Shown here: piece after piece, positions 19,195 through 29,752 of the stretch | How positions within the stretch are numbered: position 1 is the stretch's first letter | Layout of the letters: each line of letters starts with the position of its first letter | Origin: Symsagittifera roscoffensis | Taxonomy: Eukaryota > Xenacoelomorpha > Acoela > Convolutidae | DNA: 64,000 nt | Direction: 5' to 3' | NCBI RefSeq assembly: GCF_963678635.1 | Contig: NC_087071.1 | Coordinates: forward strand, 20,151,613-20,215,612 | Position numbers and translations under genes: made by a program | The notes under the pieces: model-generated | Told to the model about the DNA's origin: nothing | The model's database searches: none | What the model saw: only the letters and a program-made list of their open reading frames with translations

Positions 19195-22121
19195 TGGACC
19201 CAAAGTGGAACCGATCATTTTCCACCAACAACGAACTCTCGGGAGAAGAGGAAATCACAGAGACAGTACAACGTACAAGAAAGATTATACGAGGAGGAAG
19301 AAAAAATAGGGACAGCTCAGACAGCGAAACACGTCAACAACAACGAGTAAAATGGTCGCTGGAACCGGAACAACAACGAATAGCGGACCAAAGACTGCTC
19401 TCTTTCTGGCAATTAATAGGCGGAGAAAACAATGTTCAGGAAAATCGAGAACTGGTGGCCGATACTCAAGAAGTCAGAGAAAATCTGGAAGACGAATTCA
19501 ATCCAACATCGTCAAAACCGATCGCATCGACAGAACGAAAACTCAGTGAGGTGAACGTAATAGAAGTCGACCTAACAACCACAGAAGAGGCGGAGAGTGA
19601 GGAGGAAGTGTGCTCAATCCAACCGCCAAAGGGTCTAGGAAAGTTAAGGCTGCAAAAGCAGCAACAAGTAGAGACTCTGGACAACCTCGCAAAACTGTTC
19701 GACAAAAACTTACTAGCAGAACTGACCACAGAAGACACGTGGATGGACCGCCTCAGGAGAGTGATAGAGAGAGGGGACAAACAAGGATTCGAACTGATGG
19801 GACCCTATACAAATCCGTTGTGGTCGCAGATGGCAGTTCAGGACGACTGCATCTTGGTGAATAATCGGCTAGCAGTACCAGTTCAACTACGACAAGCTGT
19901 CCTGAAACGAATACATCGGGGACACCCAGGACAGGAAGCGATGTTGGGAGCAGCGCAATATCTGTGGTGGCCACACATGAATAAGGACATCGTGAATTTG
20001 GCAGAGGAGTGCCGTAGTTGTCCCAGATATGGTAAGAATGTAAAATACCTTATTTCGAAAAATTCGTCAAAACCACTACCACTGCTCACGCAGCCGGGAC
20101 AGGAGGTACAACTAGACTATGCGGGGCCTATAGAAAATCAAAAAGGAAAAAAAATCTATCTTTTAGTAGCTATTGATCGATTCTCAAAATTTCCATCTGT
20201 GAAGGTTACAAAATCCACAAGCGGAAAAAGCACAGTAAAATTCTTGAGATCATATATCGACACTCATGGAGTCCCTGAATCAATTCGTTCGGATCAATTT
20301 TCAGGCTTTAAGGGAAAAACTCTAAAAAAATTTTGTTCGGAACTCAATATCGAGCAAAAATTCTGTCCGGTGGGGGATCACAGAGGTTGTGGGTTGGTTG
20401 AACGTACAATTCAAACAATAAAGAGAAGACTGGGAGTGATGATGCTCGATGAAAATAATAAATCAATCAAATTATGTCTCAGTATTATAATGCGAGATTT
20501 ACGATGGAACAAGCAGAAAACAATTCAAGTATCCCCGTTCCAAGCACATTTCGGCAGACTACCAAAAACAGAATTTAAAATTGTGAGGGATAGGTTTTTA
20601 AATAATTCTGATTCTTTAGACAAACAACACTTGGAACGCTCAGCACTGACTGCGTCTCAAATGAAAAGGAGGATTGACCAGTCAAGAGAGAATCTCAAGA
20701 TAGTGCGCAAGGGACAACTGAGCAGGGATACAAGCCCACTGCACAAGCAGCAGCTAACATCGGACAGAGACAAAGAAAGAGCCAAAGCTCTAAAGGAATT
20801 GTTGGAGGCAAACGCCCGTTGGAACTACGAAAGAAGGGACGCAGCTAAAAATGACATCAGGAAATTAGTGGACGAGACAGGTCAACTCAATCCCGACCTT
20901 CGAAAAGAAATGATTTACTCTTGGGAAAAAGGATTTGTGGAAGATAAAGTAGAAAACCAATGCAAGTCACCACCCAAGACAATACTTAGAAAGGACCCCC
21001 TAAGGAAAAGCGGACAAGCCCTAACCAGACCACTAAAGGGGAAAATAGCTTCAGAAACGGAATCAACAATTAAGACATCGGCCGGTTCGATCTATAGAAA
21101 ATCGGACATAGCTCAATCAAAAACCGTACTTACACAAGAAAAACAGAGAAGCACAAGTAAAAGTCCATCGTCGGAACCTACAAAAAAGTTCAAACGAGTC
21201 AGTTCTCCAGAACTACTAGAGGAGTTGGAATCGGAGGACGAACTCCAAGGAGAAATGGAAATCGCAAATGAAATGGACCCAATAGAGCGCTTTCAGAAGA
21301 GCCAAACAATCGTCACTTCTAAGGACACAGAAGCCGGGGGAGGATTGAATCTTGCTATAAAAAGAGCAAAACCAAATTTGGCGGGACCAAAATCATCAGA
21401 GGAAATAATCACGAACAAGCCGGAAAAAAGCGGAAAAGAGAAGAAAGGCCGAAGCAAACAACAACAGGGGACAAACGCAAACCAAACTGCGACTGCAGTC
21501 AACTCGGAACAAGAGCAAGCAATATCTAAGCCGGATTCGGTCACAGTAGATACCAAAATCCAGTCGAGTTCTACGCCGAAAACCAAACAGCGTCCGAAAC
21601 TGAAGGGCATTGACGTGCACACCCCTCTTGAAGATATAGTGGAGACTTTTCACAATAGAAATTTGGCACCATCTGACTGGGAAAAGTACGCGGACCAATT
21701 GTTAAAAAGAGGAGTGCAGCGAGTTGCGGATGAACTTAGAGAAAATCCTCAAAAAGGCTCAGAATTGGATACGAATTTCGAACCACCACAAGGATTCTCG
21801 GACGAATCAAGTGCGGAAGAGTCAGGTGTTCGAAGGAGTTCAAGACAAACAAAAAATAAAGAACCCAAACGTTTCGGAGATCCGATAAAACATTCAATCA
21901 AAGAAATATCCGAAAATCTTACAGGCAGAAGTCTTTTGAAGGAGGCACTTAAAGAATACAGAAACCAGCTGAGAGAGTTCAAAGATCGGGAAGACAGACC
22001 TTTGGAATCAAAAGTGCGGCGACTCGAAAGACATTTATTTATGCGAAAATTCGGATATGCCACTTTAGATGAAGGAGTAGATTGGAACCCGAGTTGGGAA
22101 ATTGAGCTAGAAGAAAACTGA
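19194..22121 (+). CDS. Ty3/gypsy element 1 ORF2: integrase with long C-terminal extension
   Basis: A 975-residue intact frame. After about 230 charged residues comes the H2C2 zinc finger (HRGHPGQE near 239, CRSC near 272), then the integrase core with D in QLDYAGPI (about 308), D in IRSDQFSGF (about 369) and E in GLVERTIQ (about 403): a normal D,D,E spacing. The last 450 residues are polar and charged (many E, K, S), with SRQTKNKEPKRFGDP near the end and a helical tail. I see no chromodomain. In most Ty3/gypsy elements integrase is part of one Pol frame; here it has its own ATG overlapping the ORF1 stop as TAATG. The ORF2 frame is closed at 19182-19184, only nine bases upstream, which leaves little room for frameshifting. 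Confidence 0.93.
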   Translation: MDPKWNRSFSTNNELSGEEEITETVQRTRKIIRGGRKNRDSSDSETRQQQRVKWSLEPEQQRIADQRLLSFWQLIGGENNVQENRELVADTQEVRENLEDEFNPTSSKPIASTERKLSEVNVIEVDLTTTEEAESEEEVCSIQPPKGLGKLRLQKQQQVETLDNLAKLFDKNLLAELTTEDTWMDRLRRVIERGDKQGFELMGPYTNPLWSQMAVQDDCILVNNRLAVPVQLRQAVLKRIHRGHPGQEAMLGAAQYLWWPHMNKDIVNLAEECRSCPRYGKNVKYLISKNSSKPLPLLTQPGQEVQLDYAGPIENQKGKKIYLLVAIDRFSKFPSVKVTKSTSGKSTVKFLRSYIDTHGVPESIRSDQFSGFKGKTLKKFCSELNIEQKFCPVGDHRGCGLVERTIQTIKRRLGVMMLDENNKSIKLCLSIIMRDLRWNKQKTIQVSPFQAHFGRLPKTEFKIVRDRFLNNSDSLDKQHLERSALTASQMKRRIDQSRENLKIVRKGQLSRDTSPLHKQQLTSDRDKERAKALKELLEANARWNYERRDAAKNDIRKLVDETGQLNPDLRKEMIYSWEKGFVEDKVENQCKSPPKTILRKDPLRKSGQALTRPLKGKIASETESTIKTSAGSIYRKSDIAQSKTVLTQEKQRSTSKSPSSEPTKKFKRVSSPELLEELESEDELQGEMEIANEMDPIERFQKSQTIVTSKDTEAGGGLNLAIKRAKPNLAGPKSSEEIITNKPEKSGKEKKGRSKQQQGTNANQTATAVNSEQEQAISKPDSVTVDTKIQSSSTPKTKQRPKLKGIDVHTPLEDIVETFHNRNLAPSDWEKYADQLLKRGVQRVADELRENPQKGSELDTNFEPPQGFSDESSAEESGVRRSSRQTKNKEPKRFGDPIKHSIKEISENLTGRSLLKEALKEYRNQLREFKDREDRPLESKVRRLERHLFMRKFGYATLDEGVDWNPSWEIELEEN

Positions 22122-22227
22122 AATCTTGGGAATCCGCTTTGCAACAAACTTCCAATTACCTAATCACCCTGTTTTAATTACATTTCTGCTTTTTTCTCAA
22201 AATTTAGTTTTATGTTTGTATTTTAAG
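22122..22227 (+). other. Junction between element 1 and dynein exon
   Basis: Only 106 bp separate the ORF2 stop from the dynein exon. A purine tract (AGAAGAAAACTGAAA) at the stop could serve as a polypurine tract, but no 3' LTR follows. The last 40 bases (ending CTGCTTTTTTC...TTTAAG) must include the branch point and acceptor. Confidence 0.5.
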
Positions 22228-22302
22228 GTACAATTACGTCACGCCTACTTCGTACTTGGAGTTGATCAGCACTTACAAAACGCTCTTGGATAAAAAACGA
22301 AC
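22228..22302 (+). CDS. Dynein heavy chain exon 9 of window: NYVTPTSYLELI motif
   Basis: A 75-nt exon between tttaag and gtaagt. One base completes Arg, then the frame reads YNYVTPTSYLELISTYKTLL and DKKR. NYVTPTSYLELI is close to invariant in axonemal dyneins and marks the exit of AAA4 toward the stalk. It ends with AC of a Thr codon. The acceptor is only 106 bp after the stop codon of the retrotransposon ORF that ends at 22121. Confidence 0.95.
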
Positions 22303-22430
22303 GTAAGTTTCTTTATAAATGATTTTTATTAGTTAGCTTTTTAAGATCTGCTAAGCTGAAGAATGATGTTTTCTTCTGCAACTATTCTTAAGCTTTCGTA
22401 CACATTGACACTACGTTCATCAGACATCAT

Positions 22431-22645
22431 GGCTCTTTTCCAGTTCCCCCCCTTTCAAATTTAATTTTGAAAAGCTTATTTAACGTTGTCATAATGCAAT
22501 GAAATTTGGCGTGGTGAACAAATCGACAACTGTGAACAGATTTGTGCTTCATACTTTACAGCGTAACATCACGCATTTAGCCGTAATAACACGTAAATCA
22601 AACATAAAACTCGGTATTTTGAAAGGGGGGGACTGGAAAAGAGCC
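22431..22645. mobile_element. 215-bp MITE with ~28-bp TIRs and 8-bp target duplication
   Basis: The left end GGCTCTTTTCCAGT followed by a C-run and TTTCAAA is the inverted complement of the right end (TTTGAAAGG, G-run, ACTGGAAAAGAGCC). The flanks carry an exact 8-bp duplication, GACATCAT (22423-22430 and 22646-22653). Eight-base duplications are typical of hAT and P superfamilies; hAT-like is most likely but not proven. There is no coding capacity. A diverged relative is at 15019-15224. Confidence 0.9.
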
Positions 22646-23759
22646 GACATCATGTGTGGCTAGGTTAAATTAGTTCTCTCAAGATACCTACCTGGGATGA
22701 CCAAAACTGCGGCTACTCAAACATTTCTCATCTATGACCCATACTTTCCAAACAGATAAAAAAAATCGCATAAAACTCTACCCGATGAAGTTCCATGGAT
22801 AATAATTGGTTATATTGATTTTCGTTTTCAAGAATGTTGCCATTGTAACCAAGAATAATCCATAATTATGCATTTTTTTCAAAAAAGTTCAAGTCGAGTA
22901 TAACCCATTAAAGACTAATGAATTATGATGGATTATAATCTGTGCAAAATTTTTGCAAAGTGTTATCCATTATCCGTGTAGCCTCATTGCGGGTTTGACT
23001 GGCGATACTCATCAACCAAAAAGTAATTTTGTCTAATTTTCGTTCTCCTTCTTATAGTTACTTGGTTGTATTATTAATCAGACAGACACGCGTGAGAAAG
23101 ACTCCGGTTATTTAAAACCTTCGGGCTTGTCAGCATTTACGATTTTACATATACCACATACATGGCGACCAGTTTGAAAAAGTTATTGTACAATTTACAT
23201 ATTGAAAATGTTAAACTGCTAATTTTTGGCTGAACTTTTTGATGATGCGGTTTTTTTCTATCAAACAGCAAAAAAGTAACGTCATGAAAAATAATAATGA
23301 CTTCTAGTTTCAAAAACAGACTTGATTTTTCTGAATTCAGCGGAACAAAAAATTATCCATTGATCCAATTTTCTCTCAATGGGTTAGTTTTCAAAAAAAA
23401 AACGCCATTGATTAACCATTCTTAAAATTCAGAGCTCTTATTACTTTTTCATCAAAATTAGAAAGTATTGAGTAACCAATCATTTTTTTCTTTTACACGA
23501 ATTCATTGACAATTTTCCAGCTGCTTGTTCTTGGCTATAGGTTGTAGACAGTAAAGGCGCTTCCAATAAAAACGATCAATAACTTACCCTTCCCCAAACT
23601 AACCAAAAAAAATCGTTTACCAAAAAAAAAGTAATCAACAAAATTAAAAATTGACTGCACGGCAGCATTACTATCGGCTGAAAAAGAATGATTTTAACTA
23701 AGTGAACTCCGATTTCCTCAAAAAATGACTTGGAATGGGGGGGGGGATGCTCAATTGTT
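22646..23759 (+). other. Dynein intron, no feature seen
   Basis: AT-rich intron between the MITE and the small tandem repeat at 23770. It contains several CATTGAT/ATCCATTGAT short motifs but no coding signal. Confidence 0.5.
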
Positions 23760-23769
23760 GCTGTTTGCC

Positions 23770-23882
23770 GTTCGGCAACAATTGTTTTTGGATATTCTAT
23801 TGTTTTTGGATATTCCGGACTATTGTTTTTGGATATTCCTATTGTTTTTGGATATTAACTATTGTTTTTGGATATTCCGGAC
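23770..23882 (+). repeat. Short tandem repeat, five copies of ATTGTTTTTGGATATTC
   Basis: Five copies of a 17-base core with spacers of 1-7 bases (some with CCGGAC) lie side by side. Preceded by a poly-G run at 23738 and an inverted GTTGC(TGTTTGCCGTTCG)GCAAC. The frames here are repeat by-products. Confidence 0.85.
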
Positions 23883-24034
23883 ACCTGTACAGGATTTTCA
23901 ATTTATATTTTTTAATAACTCAAATTATAGATGAATAAAGATAACACCTAAAAAATCACTTACTAACAAAAGGTTGACCTGCTAAAGTTTAAGTACTGAA
24001 TTCGAACCATTATTAAACATCAACAATGTTTATT

Positions 24035-25690
24035 TAATGACTCATTGATGACTCATTTATTTAATGACTCATTTATTTAATGACCCATTGATGACTAATC
24101 ATTTTAAGAACTTAACTATATAATGATTCAAATATTTAACGACTCATTGATGTCTCATTTACTTAATGACTCATTGATGGCTTATTTATTTAATGACTCA
24201 TTGATGGCTTATTTATATAATGACTCATTGATGGCTTATTTATTTGATGACTCATTGATGGCTTATTTATTTGATGACTCATTGATGGCTTATTTATTTG
24301 ATGACTCATTGATGGCTTATTTATTTGATGACTCATTGATGGCTCATTTACTTAATGACTCATTGATGGCTTATTTATTTGATGACTCCTTGACGGCTTA
24401 TTTATATAATGACCCATTGATGGCTTATTTATTTGATGACTCATTGCTGGCTCATTTAATTAATAACTCATTGATGGCTTATTTATTTGATTACTCATTG
24501 ATGGCTGATTTATTTGATGACTCATTGATGGCTTATTTGTTTAATGACTCATTGCTGGCTCATTTATATAATGACCCATTGATGGCTTATTTATTTGATG
24601 ACTCATTGATGGCTTATTTATTTGATGACTCATTGATGGCTCATTTACTTAATGACTCATTGATGGCTTATTTATTTGATGACTCCTTGACGGCTTATTT
24701 ATATAATGACCCATTGATGGCTTATTTATTTGATGACTCATTGCTGGCTCATTTACTTAATAACTCATTGATGGCTTATTTATTTGATTACTCATTGATG
24801 GCTGATTTATTTGATGACTCATTGATGGCTTATTTGTTTAATGACTCATTGCTGGCTCATTTATATAATGACCCATTGATGGCTTATTTATTTGATGACT
24901 CATTGATGGCTTATTTATTTGATGACTCATTGATGGCTTATTTATATAATGACTCGTTGATGGCTTATTTATATAATGACCCATTGATGGCTTATTTATT
25001 TGATGACTCATTGCTGGCTCATTTACTTAATAACTCATTGATGGCTTATTTATTTGATGACTCATTGATGGCTCATTTACTTAATGACTCATTGATGGCT
25101 TATTTATTTGATGACTCCTTGACGGCTTATTTATATAATGACCCATTGATGGCTTATTTATTTGATGACTCATTGCTGGCTCATTTACTTAATAACTCAT
25201 TGATGGCTTATTTATTTGATTACTCATTGATGGCTCATTTTTTAATGACTCATTGATGGCTTATTTACTTAATGACTCATTGATGGCTCATTTATATAAT
25301 GACCCATTGATGGCTTATTTATTTGATGACTCATTGATGGCTTATTTATTTGATGACTCATTGATGGCTTATTTATATAATGACTCGTTGATGGCTTATT
25401 CACTTGATGACTCATTGATGGCTTATTTATTTGATGACTCATTGATGGCTTATTTATTTGATGACTCCTTGACGGCTTATTTATATAATGACCCATTGAT
25501 GGCTTATTTATTTGATGACTCATTGATGGCTTATTTACTTAATAATTCATTGATGGCTTATTTATTTGATTACTCATTGATGGCTGATTTATTTGATGAC
25601 TCATTGATGGCTTATTTATATAATGACCCATTGATGGCTTATTCACTTGATGACTCATTGATGGCTTATTTATTTGATGACTCATTGAAA
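24035..25690 (+). repeat. 27-bp minisatellite with TGACTCA motifs, about 60 units
   Basis: Unit TTATTTATTTGATGACTCAT then TGATGGC; 27 bp, so the translated by-product is a 9-residue repeat (LMAYLFDDS). About 35 units carry TGACTCA, the AP-1/bZIP recognition sequence; others carry TGACCCA, TGACTCC or TTACTCA variants. A higher-order pattern is visible: the variant GATGACTCCTTGACGG recurs at 24381, 24678 (297 bp, 11 units) and 25110 (432 bp, 16 units). The array ends about 7 bp before the dynein exon at 25698. The 377- and 150-residue open frames are not credible proteins. Confidence 0.97.
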
Positions 25691-25697
25691 TTGGCAG

Positions 25698-25827
25698 GGA
25701 AGTGATGAAGATGAAGAGGCGTTACGAGGTGGGACTGGAGAAACTGCAACTGGCAGAAGGAGAGGTGGGGGTGATGCAGAAAGAGCTGAATGGTCTGCAG
25801 CCCCAGCTGGTACAAGCCAGCAAAGAG
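25698..25827 (+). CDS. Dynein heavy chain exon 10 of window: start of stalk helix CC1
   Basis: The acceptor is attggcag and the donor gag|gtaatc. One base completes the Thr codon, then 43 codons read EVMKMKRRYEVGLEKLQLAE and GEVGVMQKELNGLQPQLVQ, ending in ASKE. K.RY..GL.KL..A...V..MQ..L..L.P.L is the conserved first part of coiled-coil helix CC1, which carries the microtubule-binding domain. The 27-bp minisatellite (24035-25690) ends about 7 bp before this exon, so the usual upstream polypyrimidine tract and branch region consist of minisatellite sequence. Confidence 0.95.
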
Positions 25828-28800
25828 GTAATCCCCCCTCAACTTTTTTCAGTGGAGATTTAATTGACCCGAAAGATAACCATAATATGGGTGGAAAGCG
25901 AGCTCAATCTATCAATTTCCATATTTTTCCATGCTTTTATATTCTAATGCAATAATGATCACAGTTTTTCAAGGGTCGTAATCATAGCTGATTCCGACCC
26001 CCAAGTGGGTTGACACAAAAATGAAACCTCAATTCGGTCAGTCACTGTTTATAAAACGATATTAAACTCATTTTAGGTAACAAGCTAGTTCGTTCCCACT
26101 GCAATGTACATGTAGAGCTTTGAAAAAGGCTTTATCGAGATTTCAAGAATTGTTAACCTTAATTTATAGTTTTGGGGCTTTCAGTTAGACGAGAACAAAA
26201 CACTATCTTCCGTGGTGCTTAGATTGTTTCTATTTTTTAAATAACAGATCGTTCTTGACAGAGCGTTCTTCGAGTAGAACATTTTTTTTTTACAAAACCG
26301 TTCTTTCAGGCTTCTTCAAGTTTAATTCGTTCAAGTTTGAGATTAATTTTTGCCGACTTGAACGCCAAACGAAAGCTACAATCGCATTTTATCTGATGCA
26401 CAGGCCTAATTATAGTAAAAAAAAAATTTTTTTGACCCTTCTCAAATCGAATAATTCTTGCGTGATCCAAAAAAGTTCCGATTGGCCAAAAAAATGGGTT
26501 CAGCCTGAACATTTTCTAAAATTTTTGTCGAATTATCACGCTATCCAGAGAGTTCAAACTAATCAGGCTTACAAAATTAAACAATTCAAAAGATGTAGAT
26601 GGCTTTTTGCTTACTTTTTGATAAACTGTTTTGATTACATGTTTCTCAAATTTTGTTTATTGCCCCCAATCATCAAAATCTGTTACACATGTTTATTTTG
26701 TATCTTGGATGCTCTCAATTTGAAGATTTGGAAAAATTGAAAGCAACAAAAAACTCTAAAGCTATTTTTGACTGAGTGTGAATTTGTTTTTTTTGCGTTT
26801 TAACCATAATGAGGTCAAACTTGGCACTGGATAGGCGCACATTTTTGTGTCTTTATGTCACTGGAAGCCAGAGAGAGGTCTTTAAATATGTTCCAAAAAT
26901 GAGTGGCTCCACTTATAAAATACTCATGGACTTAGCGCAAAATTACCTGTAACGTGATTTTTTTTGGCCAATTAGTTTTATCGCGGATTCCGCAACGAGT
27001 GAAAAAGATCAGTTGTTATTTCTCAAACGATGTTCTGGAAACGAAGATTCCGCAAATAAAAGCAAATTTTGAGTACAATTAGCGGATTCCGCTTACATTT
27101 TGCGGATTCCGTTTATAGTTAGGGATTCTGCGACAACGCAACTTTAATATACTCATCTATTATTAATTGTTTTCGATTTGGAAAAACTGTGCCGGATTGT
27201 GCCAAAGTTGTTGCGGGTTCCGCAAGATAGCATTTCTTGGAACAATTGTTATACAGCACAGTGTTTTAGTTATTTGTTTCTGTAACCCAAAGTACCAAAG
27301 CAGCAAAGAAGATTGCACAAATCTGTTTTAAAACTGTTGCGGAATCCGCTGGCTATTCACAAAACACAAAGTTTGGGCTCATAAAATTGCACAAATTTGT
27401 TTTCAACTTGAAGCGGAATCCACTGACTGTTTACAAATCAGAAAGTTTGACTCGTAAAGATTGTTGAAGTTCAGTCCAATTTAAATGTTAAAAGGAGCAC
27501 AAACTGCTCTACCGAGCAGCACAAGTCTCATTACTAGTTTTGATAGTGGATTTTCTTTTTCAGATTTGCCTATCAAATTGTCAATCATAATTTGTTCTTG
27601 AAATTTTTTTAGCTTTGAAGGCATATGTGTTATTTTTAAATTCAAAAAGTTGAATTTTCCTTAAAAATTAAATCCGTATAAGGAAAATCAGTATACATCC
27701 GTGCATTCTTTGGCTTTTTTAGCTGTCTGCTGAACATGTTGTAGACATTAAAGCGTAATATTCGAATGCTGACAGTAGTTATTGATTGATAACTGATAGA
27801 AGCTTATAGTCTTTGGTCATTGCAAACAAATATATTCGTTGCCAAAATATAATCTCATATCAATAAAACATCTGAAAGTATTATACATCTTGATTTCAAA
27901 TCCTGTAAAAAATATGTTTCAGCTGTGATCAGTTTCTGGAACAATATTTTGATTGTTCTTGTAGAATAATTAACGCTCGATTGAAGATAGTTGTTTTACG
28001 TTGATTTAGTCCGGCTCAGAAAAAATTCCGAATTGACTCGAGGCAATCTCTTGGGACTTATTAATATGTTGCTAAACTCGTCATTTCTAAATCATTGAAT
28101 TCTGAGCTAAAATTTTCCTCCTAATAGAATATTTTACATAGCTTGTGGTAGTAAGAGTTTCATTTAAGAGTCAATGAAGTCTGAATTAAAAGTTTGTTTC
28201 CAATCGATTTTCTTATTTTTGAAATCTTAATTGTGATTTTGATTGATTTTTTGATTTACTTCCATAGATTTTAAGGGGCAGGCGTTCCCCTAATTTGAGA
28301 AATCTTGTCAATCTGAAATTTGATATAACTCGAACTGTCTGAAACTTTTCAGTGTCGTTTTTGGATTGCTGGCTTAATATATCTGAAGAAAGTTATAAAA
28401 CGGGAAACTTTCCATGCATTTTATGCAAATTATACAGAGTCAAAATTAGACAGAGTATGACGAGCATCATTATTGAGTTTCAGAAAAAATTATAGGACGC
28501 AATTTAATTTGAAAACCCAGTTCGCGAATTGTACCCCAAAACTAGTTCAATTTTTTTTTTCATTTTTAGTCAACCAAAATCTTCTTCATTATAGAAAATG
28601 ACCGTTTTTTTTTCAAATGGCATGTGATTGTTTTGCAAAATATTCAGAAGCTACAAGTGTTTCTTCTCAACTGTTTTTGATTTTGATAAGAAGCTCACTT
28701 TGACAAAACTGCTATGTACAAAAATGAAACGTTTTTTTTTTGTGATGCGAAATCTGATTGACTAAGAAGAGTAGAAAATGCAAAATTGCGCAGTTTATGT

Positions 28801-29752
28801 TTTTTTGGGCCCAAGCTTCGCAAAACAATTTGCAACAGAGGGTTTCTCATAAAAATTTAGGCAGTATGGTTCCGCGTCTTTTCTTTCAAAAAACATCCCA
28901 GTTTTTTTCATTTTGTTTTCGTAAACTCAATCGGCACCTAAATTAACCAAAAGAAAACCTTTGAAACTCGTTTTTCCTTAGCGATTTTTCAATTTATCAG
29001 CCTTTGCCAATTGTTTTTTTTAAAGTAAAATTCAAAGGTTCAATAAATTTAGTTTCTAAAAGATACAATTTAATTTCTGCCGTTTTTTGAAAACCCAAAG
29101 TAATGAAATAACAGGTCACAATATTGATGCAATCATAGACAATTAAGTATTTTTCAGCTACAATTTCTGCATTTTAAACTTAAATGTGACACCAATGAGT
29201 TAGCCTACCCTAATTTTGGAATACATTTTGATTTTAGTAAGTGTCTACAGACAAAGCTTTTCATAAATGACAAAACATAATGATGAAATGTATGCCTGTT
29301 GTTATCAATAGTTTGAATAGTCAACTTTATGTTCAAAAGAATTTTGATCTTCACTTTAAAAGCGTTCATCATGAGAAAAAAATTGTATACTAGCGAAACT
29401 GTCAGCCCTAGATTTAATACTTTTCGGTAATATGCTACCTTTCTTGATATTGGAGAAAAAACTTCAAAAAAAAATTCAGCAAATATCTATCCTGGAAACA
29501 AAACAATCATTAGCGGAGCACAAATGCTTAATTTTAGGTATTTGAATCAAATGTTAAGTGCTTAGATTTTACTCATTTCGACAATTTGTTCGCCTGTTCA
29601 AATTTTTAATATTCAACATGCTCCCATTCGTCCTTCAAAACTGATTTCAAATATTTCCCGGTTCAAATAAAGCGTTAATAGACGCACAGTTTATCATCGT
29701 GGACTTGAAGTATAAATGCGTGACTTTCGAAGAAAAATCAAAATATCTATTT
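25828..29752 (+). other. First part of 33 kb dynein intron
   Basis: Mostly unrecognised AT-rich sequence. A 161-codon frame at 26255-26740 is low-complexity with no motif. The Y-family repeat and a cluster of GCGGATTCCGC palindromes occupy 26815-27430. No Rab or dynein exon is seen here. Confidence 0.5.
26815..27430 (+). repeat. Y-family repeat, copy 2, with cluster of GCGGATTCCGC palindromes
   Basis: The Y core (GGATAGGCGCACATTTTTGT then GTCTTTATGTCACTGG) at 26828-26865 is followed by about eight near-palindromes of the form GCGGATTCCGC between 26990 and 27425 (for example GCGGATTCCGCAACG, GCGGATTCCGCTTAC, GCGGGTTCCGCAAG, GCGGAATCCGCTGG). Copy 1 of the family also ends in TTGCGGAATCCAC, so the motif is part of the repeat. 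Confidence 0.6.

Noticed and set aside
24123-25705. 377-aa and 150-aa frames made of a 9-residue repeat
   Set aside because: They arise from the 27-bp minisatellite inside a dynein intron; the second runs straight through the splice acceptor into the dynein exon in another frame.
26255-26740. 161-aa open frame on the + strand
   Set aside because: It is low-complexity and rich in F, K and L, has no recognisable motif, and lies in an AT-rich intron. Chance is a sufficient explanation.
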